Shown in pieces: positions 41,601 through 49,501 of a stretch of DNA of 64,000 nt. Position numbers and translations under genes: made by a program. The stretch comes from Lacticaseibacillus porcinae (GTDB lineage Bacteria > Bacillota > Bacilli > Lactobacillales > Lactobacillaceae). The notes under the pieces were generated by a model. It worked only from the letters and a program-made list of their open reading frames with translations, did no database searches and was not told the DNA's origin. How positions within the stretch are numbered: the stretch's first letter is position 1; the number at the start of each line of letters is the position of its first letter. The stretch lies in assembly GCF_003946305.1 (NCBI RefSeq), contig NZ_RHNS01000009.1:51362-115361 (forward strand), in the 5' to 3' direction.

Positions 41601-44349
41601 TGGTAAAGCTGATTCAGACTTCATCGTGCCAACGCTCAAAGGGTACGACGCCACTGTGACTGACGCGAACAACAAAGCGCAATCCTTAACTGACGAGCCG
41701 CTGGAGCTCAAGAGTGACGGGACCAACCAGACTTATACCATTACTTATGAGAAACAACCGCTGATTCCCTCAACTAAGACTGTCACTAAGACTGTTATCT
41801 ATGTCGATAATGTGGATACTCCACTGCATGATCCTTTTGTCACTAGTGTCACATTCAATGTAACCACTGATCCGGTGACAGGTGCGGTAACCTATACACC
41901 AGGGTCCGCAGTCCTCGGAGCCCAAGCTTTGCCGGATATTCCTGGGTATTACGTCTACTCATATAAGCCATACGCCGACACTCCGCAGACTATCTATTAT
42001 GGTGATGGTGACGTTAATGCTACTTACAAGGTGGTTTACCGCAAACTTGATGTTGTTGGCACCTACACCATTACCAAAACGGTTCATTACATGGATCGGC
42101 AGGGTAATACACTCGCACCAGATTACACCGATTCAACTACTTTCACGCAATATCAGAATCCGTTCACTAAGGAATTCTCTTTTGATCAAGCGACTGCAAC
42201 CTTGGGTCATCAAGACGATCCGATCATCAAAGGTTATCACTTGATCGAAAGCCCAGTCGAAGCAACTGCTGATCAAACCGTCGCATACAACGATCCCACT
42301 GCAACCTACACTTACAATGTGATCTACGCGAAAGATGCGCCGACAGTTGAGTCTGACACGGTCACCAAGACGGTACAGTATGTTGACGAAGCCGGCAACA
42401 CGCTCGCGCCAGATTACACAGATAGTGTGACGATCGATCAAAACACTGATGCCGCGACTGGAGAGGTGACTTACGATCCTGAATCTGCAAGCTTAGGTCA
42501 TCAAGATAACCCGACTATCAAGGGTTACCATGTTGTCACCAGCCCCGCAGAAGCGACGACTGATCAAACCGTGAAATTCGGTGATGCTGATACAACGTAC
42601 AAAGTGGTCTATGCTAAGGATGCACCGACAGTTGAGTCTGACACAGTCTCTAAGACTGTTCACTATGTCGATGAAGCTGGCAACCCACTTGCAACCGACT
42701 ACACCGATACAGCAACCCTCACACAAAGTACTGATGCTGCCACAGGCGTTAAGACTTATGATCCAGCCACCGCAACCCTAGGCCATCAAGCTAATCCGAC
42801 GATCAAAGGTTATCATGTAGTCGTTAGTCCTGCAGAAGCAACCACTGATCAAACTGTGAAATTCGGTGACGCTGATGCAACGTACAAAGTCGTATACGCT
42901 AAAGATGCGCCTCAAGTCAATCAAGATACTATCACGAAGACTGTTCATTATGTCGATGAAGATGGGAAGACCATTGCAACAGACTTCACTGCTACGGCAA
43001 CCCTTACGCAAAGCACTGATGCTGTCACAGGCGAGAAGACTTATGATCCCGCAACCGCAACCTTAGGCCATCAAGCAAATCCGACGATCAAAGGCTACCA
43101 CGTGATCACTAGTCCTGACGAAGCAACCGCGGATCAAACGGTGAAATTCGGCGATGCTGATACAACGTACAAAGTGGTTTACGCCAAGGATGCCCCAACT
43201 GTTGAGTCAGATACAGTTTCCAAGACGGTTCACTACGTCGATCAAGATGGCAAGGCTATCGCGCCTGATTACACTGATAATGCAGCGTTTACCCAAAGTA
43301 CTGATGCCGCCACAGGGGTCAAGACTTACAATCCTGTATCTGCGATCTTAGGCCATCAAGCGAACCCGACAATCAACGGCTATCATGTCGTTGAAAGTCC
43401 TGCAGAAGCTACATCTGATCAAACCGTTGAATTCGGCTATGCTGATGAGAGTTACACAGTTGTTTACAACAAGAACACGCCAGCGTTTGGCATGGACACT
43501 GTGACTAAGACGGTGCATTATGTTGATCAAGATGGCAACGCAATCGCACCAGATTACACGACTCACGCTAACTTCACTGAAGTTACAGATCCTGTGACTG
43601 GCCAGAAGTCTTACGGTCCGGAAATGGCAACGTTAGGTTATCAAGCTAACCCGACGGTCAACGGTTATCATGTGGTCACAAGCCCTGCTGTTGCAACCAC
43701 GGCACAAACTGTGAAATACGGTGATGCAGACGGTGATATCACGGTAGTTTACAACAAGAACACGCCAGCATTTGGCATGGACACAGTGTCCAAGACGGTG
43801 CACTATGTCGATCAAAATGGTAATACGCTCGCACCAGACTACACAACTCACGCCAACTTCACTGAGATCACGGATCCGGTTACTGGCGTTAAGTCATACG
43901 GCCCCGAATCTGCGACCTTGGGTTATCAAGCGGCGCCAACGATCGCCGGTTATCACATTGTGACGAACCCTGCAGAAGCAACATCCGCACAAACCGTGAA
44001 ATACGGGGATGCAGATACTAGCTACACGGTGGTATATGCCAAAGATGCTGCTACCGATAATGGCGGCACGACAACCAATCCGAGTGGCAACACGTCAACG
44101 ACGACGCCTCATGGCACGTTGCCAGATACGTCAGTTGGTGAACCAAGCAACACGACGACTGCGACCACTGCTGTGACCGCTAGTGCAACGCCGCAACGCA
44201 CCACCTTGCCAGCAACTGACGCGGAAGCAAGCGCGCGCGCACAGTTACCACAAACTGGTGATCAACATGAATCCATCTTAGCAATCTTAGGCGTTTCGCT
44301 GTTGAGTTTGCTAGGCATTGCGGGTTTGCGTCGCAAGCGCAACGAATAA
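38602..44349 (+). CDS. Large MBG/MucBP sortase-anchored adhesin
   Basis: A 1915-residue cell-wall protein. ATG 38602 follows GGGGAG at seven bases; an in-frame ATG at 38587 overlaps that site. The N-terminus carries a KxYKxGKxW-type signal (FKLYKKGHTWAIAGLTLLF) ending THAATT. Then come Thr/Ala-rich sequence, several MBG-like domains with ATKAYDGKTDNPATVTVTL or KKHDGNATTDPTTYNVTLPDG cores, a unique domain of about 250 residues (PSWLIAQVKGMYFDWNNDPS onward), and eight MucBP repeats of about 94 residues (TKTVHYVDxxG). The C-terminus has LPQTG, a hydrophobic stretch and RRKRNE. It is inferred to bind mucin or other glycans. Confidence 0.93.
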   Translation: MPTKARAKMLKDTYEEKTRFKLYKKGHTWAIAGLTLLFSGVLATQQVQVTHAATTDADVNTSTNGIDTTKSSTVTLTPSTVATIGDQALTVGGDYAMPSVTMAQGEVAPDWTMSDFDFTKVDTTQAGTYTVSLSASGLAKLQAANPTQTITASNAVAGTVTVKAAAAATALTTPATTATAETTSAPAATAKTTATPQVKTQVDAQEAISATVGNATKAYDGKTDNPATVTVTLGDGATAPSDWYYTGTANTYQVNTANGDVTMSADGTIGTSAITLSAQGIAALKAANPKASVSASNVTAGTLTITQKSVAAGSITIADQSKKHDGNATTDPTTYNVTLPDGITAPSTWAQNADGTYALTTTAGDISVADDASQNIGTYAVNLSAQALAALQAANPTLAITASSIAPATYTIENTGTISVGSTTISQDKTALPDTLTVAVSNGLNVPSDWQWSYQGPNEMEYALPINTDNFDLDQVKLGTIGSYEISLSDAVKAELQALNPDVKLTDDLYSNGQVIITQQATSANKYTPSWLIAQVKGMYFDWNNDPSDISGTMVVGEPYQYQVSLYSNGGDHSDPIYDGLTEYVILPSGFEVAEAAGSSTLSTDPAQTIQDIINEALEPAKVQGFKNVTVTQLADYQGRQTFKIVLHTDGTNKGLDFSQATADLLISIVKDENGEDVEEVQGPNTRGVFEIPIVVNASVAGTTVSMDGGPGDSDTNVVYITDDPAVTDNNYSLGLYGYGNVTSVASFLGVSNANGLQDGALGGPYNVEVVQANVEQKFNLVDSTGNTIQTTANPTVIGAPGSTYSPSEVLPNTITDENGVTYYLATDQLADKATLNPGVGEEINRDTMIVEAAPVDVLYRTVLANGSVTVDTNTKGYDGISSNPTQYKVTLAAGLTAPSEWVKSDTENEYLVPADEMDLDGVTAQTAGSYTITLNDAGLAKLAAANPNVFLSRDAVTPGTLNIVATVTVNYVYPAGTDTASLSASQSKDITATDEAFTIGKADSDFIVPTLKGYDATVTDANNKAQSLTDEPLELKSDGTNQTYTITYEKQPLIPSTKTVTKTVIYVDNVDTPLHDPFVTSVTFNVTTDPVTGAVTYTPGSAVLGAQALPDIPGYYVYSYKPYADTPQTIYYGDGDVNATYKVVYRKLDVVGTYTITKTVHYMDRQGNTLAPDYTDSTTFTQYQNPFTKEFSFDQATATLGHQDDPIIKGYHLIESPVEATADQTVAYNDPTATYTYNVIYAKDAPTVESDTVTKTVQYVDEAGNTLAPDYTDSVTIDQNTDAATGEVTYDPESASLGHQDNPTIKGYHVVTSPAEATTDQTVKFGDADTTYKVVYAKDAPTVESDTVSKTVHYVDEAGNPLATDYTDTATLTQSTDAATGVKTYDPATATLGHQANPTIKGYHVVVSPAEATTDQTVKFGDADATYKVVYAKDAPQVNQDTITKTVHYVDEDGKTIATDFTATATLTQSTDAVTGEKTYDPATATLGHQANPTIKGYHVITSPDEATADQTVKFGDADTTYKVVYAKDAPTVESDTVSKTVHYVDQDGKAIAPDYTDNAAFTQSTDAATGVKTYNPVSAILGHQANPTINGYHVVESPAEATSDQTVEFGYADESYTVVYNKNTPAFGMDTVTKTVHYVDQDGNAIAPDYTTHANFTEVTDPVTGQKSYGPEMATLGYQANPTVNGYHVVTSPAVATTAQTVKYGDADGDITVVYNKNTPAFGMDTVSKTVHYVDQNGNTLAPDYTTHANFTEITDPVTGVKSYGPESATLGYQAAPTIAGYHIVTNPAEATSAQTVKYGDADTSYTVVYAKDAATDNGGTTTNPSGNTSTTTPHGTLPDTSVGEPSNTTTATTAVTASATPQRTTLPATDAEASARAQLPQTGDQHESILAILGVSLLSLLGIAGLRRKRNE
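41770..44050 (+). repeat. Tandem MucBP-coding repeats
   Basis: Eight units of about 280 bases encode the MucBP domains of the large adhesin. Units three to six are the most alike (shared GGTCATCAAG/GGCCATCAAG and GATCAAACCGTGAAATTC segments), so copy number could change by recombination. Confidence 0.85.
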
Positions 44350-44369
44350 CCCTCAGCGCTAATAAAATG

Positions 44370-44416
44370 AACAAGCTTCGAACTTTCGACTGTTGTCGTC
44401 AAGTTCGAAGCTTGTT
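44370..44416. terminator. Bidirectional terminator after the adhesin gene
   Basis: AACAAGCTTCGAACTT and AAGTTCGAAGCTTGTT are perfect 16-bp arms around a 15-base loop, with TTTTGTT beyond; it also serves the convergent Xre gene. Confidence 0.92.
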
Positions 44417-44419
44417 TTG

Positions 44420-44905
44420 TTAACTGGCCTTTTTTGGTGAAGTTTTGCTCATCACTGGGTCGTTAGGAGTGATGGTGAAGGTGATATCTAACGCTTTAGC
44501 AAGTTTGCCCATAACTTCTGCGGTCACGCCGTTAGCGGCACTTTCAATTTTGGCGATTTGACTTTGGGTCATGTCCAATTGTTCAGCGAGTTCGGCTTGG
44601 GTGAAACCTTTTTGTTTGCGACCCCAGCGTACCAGTAAAGCACATTGAATTGGCGCTGGAACATGGACTACATCAGTAATTGGGTGGCCATTCATGACAG
44701 TTGAAATCAATAAAGCAATGATGTCATCTGGAATTGGCTGTGGTAAATAATCTTTGATCAACCGTAAGTCGCGTAATGTCACGTGACCAAGAAACAACTT
44801 ATCATAAGCTTCTGACGCTTCACGATATGCCGGGGATTGAATATCATTATCTTGCAAGATCTCACCTAAGCGCATCAATTCTGCTGAGACTTGTTGTTGA
44901 TCCAT
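44420..44905 (-). CDS. Xre-family antitoxin-like regulator
   Basis: A 161-residue protein. The N-terminal 85 residues are helical with no recognised motif; residues 90-145 are a helix-turn-helix of the Xre type (LLVRWGRKQKGFTQAELAEQLDMTQSQIAKIES). It overlaps the upstream gene by 31 bases, and its ATG has GGAGGAACC nine bases upstream. The pairing with a short acetyltransferase-like protein suggests it is the antitoxin or repressor of a two-gene module. Function is inferred from arrangement. Confidence 0.7.
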   Translation of the reverse strand: MDQQQVSAELMRLGEILQDNDIQSPAYREASEAYDKLFLGHVTLRDLRLIKDYLPQPIPDDIIALLISTVMNGHPITDVVHVPAPIQCALLVRWGRKQKGFTQAELAEQLDMTQSQIAKIESAANGVTAEVMGKLAKALDITFTITPNDPVMSKTSPKKAS

Positions 44906-45345
44906 GTGATGGTTCCTCCTAATGGTAAATAGCGCTGGGTAGCATCGCGACTGGCTTCTGGGTAAAAAATCAGATATTCCCCAGTCGGTATTCCTCCAAG
45001 GTTGTAGTAAAAGTGCTGAACACCGTTATATTTTGACTTGAGTTGAACGAAACCTTCAAACTCGGGATTGTCGAGTGAGTCCAGCATCACAATTGCAAGC
45101 AATTTGCTTGCGATCCGATGATGACGAGCAAAACGTGCAACTTCCAACAAAACGACGTCATTACAAAGATTGTCATTGTTGCGTTTAAAGGCGATCAGGC
45201 CGGCTAATCGGCCATCGAGGGATTTGCCTATGACGATACAATCGTCTAATGGTTTGGTCCAGTCAAATCCTGAATCGAATCCACTGGTAGCGAGAGTGGC
45301 AGAGTCTAAGCGCGCAGGATCCGCAATTTCAAAGAATTCTTCCAT
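44875..45345 (-). CDS. GNAT-like protein, probable partner of the Xre regulator
   Basis: A 156-residue protein with a GNAT-like centre: strand GRLAGLIAFKRN followed by NDVVLLEVARFARHHRIASKLLAIVMLDSL, which resembles the acetyl-CoA-binding loop and helix, and a final YYNLGGIPTGEYLIFYPEA. GNAT toxins paired with helix-turn-helix antitoxins (AtaT/TacT-like systems) acetylate aminoacyl-tRNA, but those usually place the antitoxin first; here the acetyltransferase-like gene comes first and overlaps the Xre gene. Toxin activity is therefore only a hypothesis. Confidence 0.5.
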   Translation of the reverse strand: MEEFFEIADPARLDSATLATSGFDSGFDWTKPLDDCIVIGKSLDGRLAGLIAFKRNNDNLCNDVVLLEVARFARHHRIASKLLAIVMLDSLDNPEFEGFVQLKSKYNGVQHFYYNLGGIPTGEYLIFYPEASRDATQRYLPLGGTITWINNKSQQN

Positions 45346-45388
45346 ATCGGTAGGATATCATGATTCTCTGAAAGAATAAAGTTTTATC

Positions 45389-45417
45389 TTGACATCCCGG
45401 TTTCTTCACGATACAAC
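45389..45417 (+). promoter_or_regulatory. Promoter of the feo operon
   Basis: Consensus TTGACA (45389-45394), a 17-base spacer and TACAAC (45412-45417). The transcript would have a leader of about 135 bases. The ATAATTGTT at 45422-45430, around the start site, is shared with the iron-siderophore operator. Confidence 0.6.
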
Positions 45418-45562
45418 AACGATAATTGTTCTAATCTAAGAAAAAACTTGTGCTCATCAGTGTTATTCTTGTGATTAACCGTGAACTCGGCCGCTATTTC
45501 GATACAAGTGGTGCAAAATCGAGTAAGATGAGAATATCATGAGACACACAGGAGGCCCGACC

Positions 45563-46048
45563 ATGCAAAATTTGACTCAAGTCACCACCCAAGGGGATTA
45601 CATCATTATGTCGATCACTGGTCGCGACCGCTTAAACAAACATCTCGCAGAACTAGGATTACTGGCAGGCAAGCGCTTGACCGTGATCCAAACCGCAAAA
45701 GGCGACTCTGGGATGCTGATTTATTTTCAAGGGCAACGTTTGGCGATGTCCACCGAAATTGCCAGTTTAATTGCTGTGCAACCTTATCACGATATCGATT
45801 TGACCAACGCCCAACCACTCGCCAGTTTCAAACGCCATCAACAAGGCATCGTCGCCAAGCTCGATGGTCAACCAGCACTCCGTCATCGCCTAATGGATAT
45901 GGGGTTGACCCGCGGCACCTTGGTGAAAGTCTACAATGTGGCACCACTTGGCGATCCGTTAGAGTTGCTGGTGCGCGGCTACAAGTTGTCGATCAGAAAA
46001 GCAGACGCACAATCCATTCAAGTGGTGGAGGTGGGGCAACATGTCTGA
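45563..46048 (+). CDS. feoA: FeoA with two tandem FeoA domains
   Basis: A 161-residue cytoplasmic protein consisting of two SH3-like FeoA domains (about residues 5-73 and 84-158), the second with LRHRLMDMGLTRGTLVKVYNVAPLGDPLELLVRGYKLSIRKADA, a classic FeoA pattern. The first is diverged (LNKHLAELGLLAGKRLTVIQTAKG). FeoA assists FeoB in ferrous iron uptake. ATG 45563 follows GGAGGCCCGACC. The end overlaps feoB by eight bases. Confidence 0.9.
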   Translation: MQNLTQVTTQGDYIIMSITGRDRLNKHLAELGLLAGKRLTVIQTAKGDSGMLIYFQGQRLAMSTEIASLIAVQPYHDIDLTNAQPLASFKRHQQGIVAKLDGQPALRHRLMDMGLTRGTLVKVYNVAPLGDPLELLVRGYKLSIRKADAQSIQVVEVGQHV

Positions 46049-48146
46049 AGCTATCGCCTTAGTCGGCAATCCCAACTCTGGGAAAACGACGCTATTTAAT
46101 GCGTTGACTGGTGCCAAGCAAGCCATTGGCAACTGGCCTGGTGTCACGGTTGAACGTAAAGCCGGGAAACTCCGTCAAGATAAAACCGTGGTGATCCAAG
46201 ATCTCCCTGGGACTTATTCGCTGTCGCCTTATACCTCGGAAGAAATCGTCACCCGGAACTTTTTACTTGATGGCGAATTATCCCAAGTCCTTAACGTGGT
46301 GGATGCCACGAACTTAGAGCGCAATTTGTATTTGACGCTGCAAGTGATGGAAACTGGTCGCCCGTTGCTCGTTGCGTTGAATATGATGGATGTGTTGAAG
46401 AAACAACATCACCGCCAAATCAACCTCGACAAATTGAGTTATGCCCTCGGGGTGCCAGTGGTGGGGATCAGCGCGATGAACGGAACGAATGTACCGGAAC
46501 TTGTCGATCATCTCCTGACCCCAAATGCGAAAGCCTACGCCTATCCTGAATATGATCCCCGCGTGGAATCGGCGTTAAGTCTGATTCAAGATCAACTCAT
46601 TGCCTACCCGCAGGAAAAACGCCGCTGGTATGCGATCAAGTTATTTGAACAAGATGAACAAGTCGTCAAAAGCATCGACCTCACCGACAAGCAACAAGAC
46701 GACATCAAGCAAACCATTGCCACTGCGGAAAAACTTTTCGGCGATACATCTGATGCCATAATGGTCAACGCCCGCTACGACTTCATTGCCCGAGTGATCG
46801 CCATGAGTGTGATCGATGACAATGATTTCTCTGAATCATGGTCGGATAAAATCGATCGCGTCGTCACCAACCGCTGGCTGGCGTTACCGATTTTTGCGGT
46901 GGTGATGTGGGCAGTCTATTACTTATCGATTCAAACCATTGGGACGATCGGCTCAGATTGGTTGAATGATACGGTGTTTGGGAGTTGGCTGCCGCATCTC
47001 GCCACCCATTGGTTGAATCAATGGCAAGTGGCATCTTGGCTGCAGTCATTGATCGTCAATGGCATTATCGGTGGCGTCGGGTCGATCCTCGGCTTTTTAC
47101 CGCAGATCATGATGTTGTTTCTTTGTTTGGGGATGCTTGAAGACTGTGGGTACATGGCGCGCATCGCCTTTGTGATGGACCGCTTGTTTCATAAGTTCAA
47201 CTTGTCAGGCAAAGCGTTTATCCCGATGTTGATCGCCACTGGGTGCGGGGTACCTGGGATCATGGCCACCCGCACCATCGAGTCGAAGCAAGATCGGCGA
47301 ATGTCGATCATGTTGACGACTTTTATGCCGTGTTCAGCGAAGCTCACCGTGATCGCGTTGATTGCAGGGACTTTCTTCCCAGGGCAGTCATGGGTGGCAC
47401 CTTCTGCGTACTTCATCGGGATTTTAGCGGTGATCGGCTCAGGCATTTTCTTGAAGAAAACGCGCCTGTTCGCCGGTCCGCCGTCACCATTTGTCATGGA
47501 GCTGCCGGCCTATCACTTGCCGAAGTTCTCAAACATTGCGCGGTCAGTGTACAGTCGTTCTCGCGCCTTTGTCTATAAAGCCGGGACCTTGATCTTCGCG
47601 TCATGTGTGTTGTTGTGGTTCTTAGCGAACTTCAATTGGCAGTTGGAAATGGTGTCGCAAAATCAATCGATCCTCCGCGATGTTTGCGGCGCGATCGCAC
47701 CGATTTTTGCACCACTTGGCATCGGCGACTGGCGGGCAACAGCGGCGATCTTCTCCGGGTTGATCGCCAAAGAAAACTGCGTCGGCACCTTCAAAATCGC
47801 GTTTGGCGGTGGGACGATGGCGCATTTCCAACAACAATTGCAACTGGCGTATGCACCGATGGCAGGATATGCGTTTTTAGTGTTCAACTTACTTTGCGCA
47901 CCTTGTTTTGCGTCAATCGGTACCATGTACAAAGAATTCGGCGACACCCGCTGGACTTGGTATGCGGTAGGGTATCAATGCGGTGTTGCCTATTTGATCG
48001 CCACGATCGTCAATCAAATCGGCGCCTTAGTGGCAGGCACCACAACGATTTGGGGGCTGGCACTGGCCAGTGCCGCACTGCTTTTGATCTTGTTTGGATT
48101 GTTTGTGAAGCGGCCTGCCGCAAGTCACTTGCAGAAGGCGGTTTGA
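46041..48146 (+). CDS. feoB: Ferrous iron transporter FeoB
   Basis: A 701-residue protein. The N-terminal G domain has G1 GNPNSGKTTLFN, switch region NWPGVTVERK, G3 DLPGTYSL and G4 NMMD; a helical guanine-nucleotide-dissociation-inhibitor domain follows, then two Gate domains with about ten membrane helices, including IPMLIATGCGVPGIMATRTIES and FIGILAVIG. It moves Fe2+ into the cell. The overlapping feoA and a downstream Cys-rich small protein complete the operon. Confidence 0.95.
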   Translation: MSEAIALVGNPNSGKTTLFNALTGAKQAIGNWPGVTVERKAGKLRQDKTVVIQDLPGTYSLSPYTSEEIVTRNFLLDGELSQVLNVVDATNLERNLYLTLQVMETGRPLLVALNMMDVLKKQHHRQINLDKLSYALGVPVVGISAMNGTNVPELVDHLLTPNAKAYAYPEYDPRVESALSLIQDQLIAYPQEKRRWYAIKLFEQDEQVVKSIDLTDKQQDDIKQTIATAEKLFGDTSDAIMVNARYDFIARVIAMSVIDDNDFSESWSDKIDRVVTNRWLALPIFAVVMWAVYYLSIQTIGTIGSDWLNDTVFGSWLPHLATHWLNQWQVASWLQSLIVNGIIGGVGSILGFLPQIMMLFLCLGMLEDCGYMARIAFVMDRLFHKFNLSGKAFIPMLIATGCGVPGIMATRTIESKQDRRMSIMLTTFMPCSAKLTVIALIAGTFFPGQSWVAPSAYFIGILAVIGSGIFLKKTRLFAGPPSPFVMELPAYHLPKFSNIARSVYSRSRAFVYKAGTLIFASCVLLWFLANFNWQLEMVSQNQSILRDVCGAIAPIFAPLGIGDWRATAAIFSGLIAKENCVGTFKIAFGGGTMAHFQQQLQLAYAPMAGYAFLVFNLLCAPCFASIGTMYKEFGDTRWTWYAVGYQCGVAYLIATIVNQIGALVAGTTTIWGLALASAALLLILFGLFVKRPAASHLQKAV

Positions 48147-48172
48147 AAGTGCTAACATAGGAGGAATTGCTG

Positions 48173-48346
48173 ATGGCAACTTGGATCATTTTAGGGATCA
48201 TAATACTTGCAGTGGCTGGTGTGATCTATCGACGCTTTTTCAAAAAGGCTAAAGGCGATGGCTGCAAGTCTTGTGGCGACGTTGGCTGCCCATTATTTGA
48301 TCAAGCGCAAGCCTTACAGCAGAATAACAAAAAGCGAGCAAACTAG
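48173..48346 (+). CDS. FeoB-associated Cys-rich membrane protein
   Basis: A 57-residue protein: one N-terminal transmembrane helix (MATWIILGIIILAVAGVIYR), a basic stretch, then the cluster CKSCGDVGCPLF and a polar tail. This is the pattern of FeoB-associated Cys-rich membrane proteins (FeoC-like position). It starts 27 bases after feoB with AGGAGGAATTGCTG upstream and probably binds metal or redox partners at the transporter. Confidence 0.85.
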   Translation: MATWIILGIIILAVAGVIYRRFFKKAKGDGCKSCGDVGCPLFDQAQALQQNNKKRAN

Positions 48347-48366
48347 CATCGCATCTTGGAGACAAC

Positions 48367-49290
48367 ATGGAATCTCGAATGAATTATTACGTTTTCCCTC
48401 GTAGTGAGTGGGCGACGTTTCATACCCGCAACTTCTCGTCGGTGACTGACGCAGAACTTGATCAATTGCGATCGCTGAACGATGAAGTCAGCATGCAAGA
48501 CGTCAAAGACATTTACAGTCCGCTGCGGCATTTGATCCACGTGAAATATCGTGACTATCAAACTGCCGAGTTCAACTTGTCGGCGTTTATGGGCGAACAT
48601 GACTACAACCATCCTTTTATTATCGGGATCGCCGGTTCCGTGGCAGTTGGCAAAAGCACCACTGCGCGGCTGTTGCAGTTGATGTTGTCGCGGGCTTATC
48701 CTGACAAACGCGTCCAAATGATCACCACTGACGGCTTCTTGTATCCTAACGCCGAACTGGAAAAACGTGGGATCTTAGACCGCAAAGGTTTTCCTGAGTC
48801 ATACAACATGGACTTGTTGATCCATTTTCTCAACAATGTCAAAAATAATACCGGCGTCGTCCGCGCACCGAAGTATTCGCATCAGATCTATGACATTGTC
48901 CCAGGCGAAGAAGAAGTCCTCGACCATCCAGATATTTTAATCGTGGAAGGGATCAACGTTTTGCAGCTGCCAACGCATGAACCGATTTATGTGTCTGACT
49001 ACTTTGACTTGTCGATTTACGTTGATGCGGACCCAGAACTGATCGAACAGTGGTATTTGGAACGGTTCGGGATGTTGTTGGATACGGCGTTCACTGACCC
49101 GACGAACTATTATTATCAATATGCCATCGGCGATCGCAAAGAAGCTTTCGACATGGCACGCGATGTCTGGGATAAAGTCAACTTGGTGAATTTGAAAGAC
49201 TATATCTTACCGACGAAGAATCGCGCTGATGTGATCTTACATAAAACCGAAAATCATGTCATCGACCAAGTGTCGTTAAGAAAGTTCTAA
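48367..49290 (+). CDS. coaA: Type I pantothenate kinase
   Basis: A 307-residue kinase catalysing the first step of CoA synthesis. The P-loop is GIAGSVAVGKSTTARLL, and ITTDGFLYPN, KGFPESYNMDLL, PKYSHQIYDIVPG and LIVEGINVLQ are hallmarks of the bacterial type I family. ATG 48367 is preceded by GGAGACAAC. It lies 20 bases after the feo operon and may be read with it. Confidence 0.94.
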   Translation: MESRMNYYVFPRSEWATFHTRNFSSVTDAELDQLRSLNDEVSMQDVKDIYSPLRHLIHVKYRDYQTAEFNLSAFMGEHDYNHPFIIGIAGSVAVGKSTTARLLQLMLSRAYPDKRVQMITTDGFLYPNAELEKRGILDRKGFPESYNMDLLIHFLNNVKNNTGVVRAPKYSHQIYDIVPGEEEVLDHPDILIVEGINVLQLPTHEPIYVSDYFDLSIYVDADPELIEQWYLERFGMLLDTAFTDPTNYYYQYAIGDRKEAFDMARDVWDKVNLVNLKDYILPTKNRADVILHKTENHVIDQVSLRKF

Positions 49291-49420
49291 GCGGTTGCGT
49301 AGAGCTGTAAAGACATGATAAACTAAATTTGTGATAAATGCGTTCAGCTCGACTGGTGTTGCGCTGAAGGAGATTGTAAAAATTAGCATTTGTTCACGGG
49401 TCTAATCAGCCCAAACCGTC

Positions 49421-49498
49421 GCCTACCAGCCCAAACGCTGATAGGCTTTTTTGATTGCACCAGCAAAAAAGCCAAACTCAGTGACGAGTTTGGCTTTC
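49421..49498. terminator. Convergent terminator pair between coaA and the UvrA-like gene
   Basis: GCCTACCAGC / GCTGATAGGC then TTTTTT (49421-49452) ends the plus-strand transcript. On the minus strand AAAGCCAAACTC / GAGTTTGGCTTTTTT (49465-49497) ends the UvrA-like transcript. The interval 49291-49420 holds no gene. Confidence 0.85.
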
Positions 49499-49501
49499 CG
49501 C

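Noticed and set aside
41770..44050. CRISPR-like array or microsatellite
   Set aside because: The tandem repeats are long (about 280 bases), in frame, and encode MucBP domains; there are no spacers.
49320..49400. Short upstream frame MRSARLVLR after coaA
   Set aside because: It has no ribosome binding site and no downstream gene on that strand to regulate.
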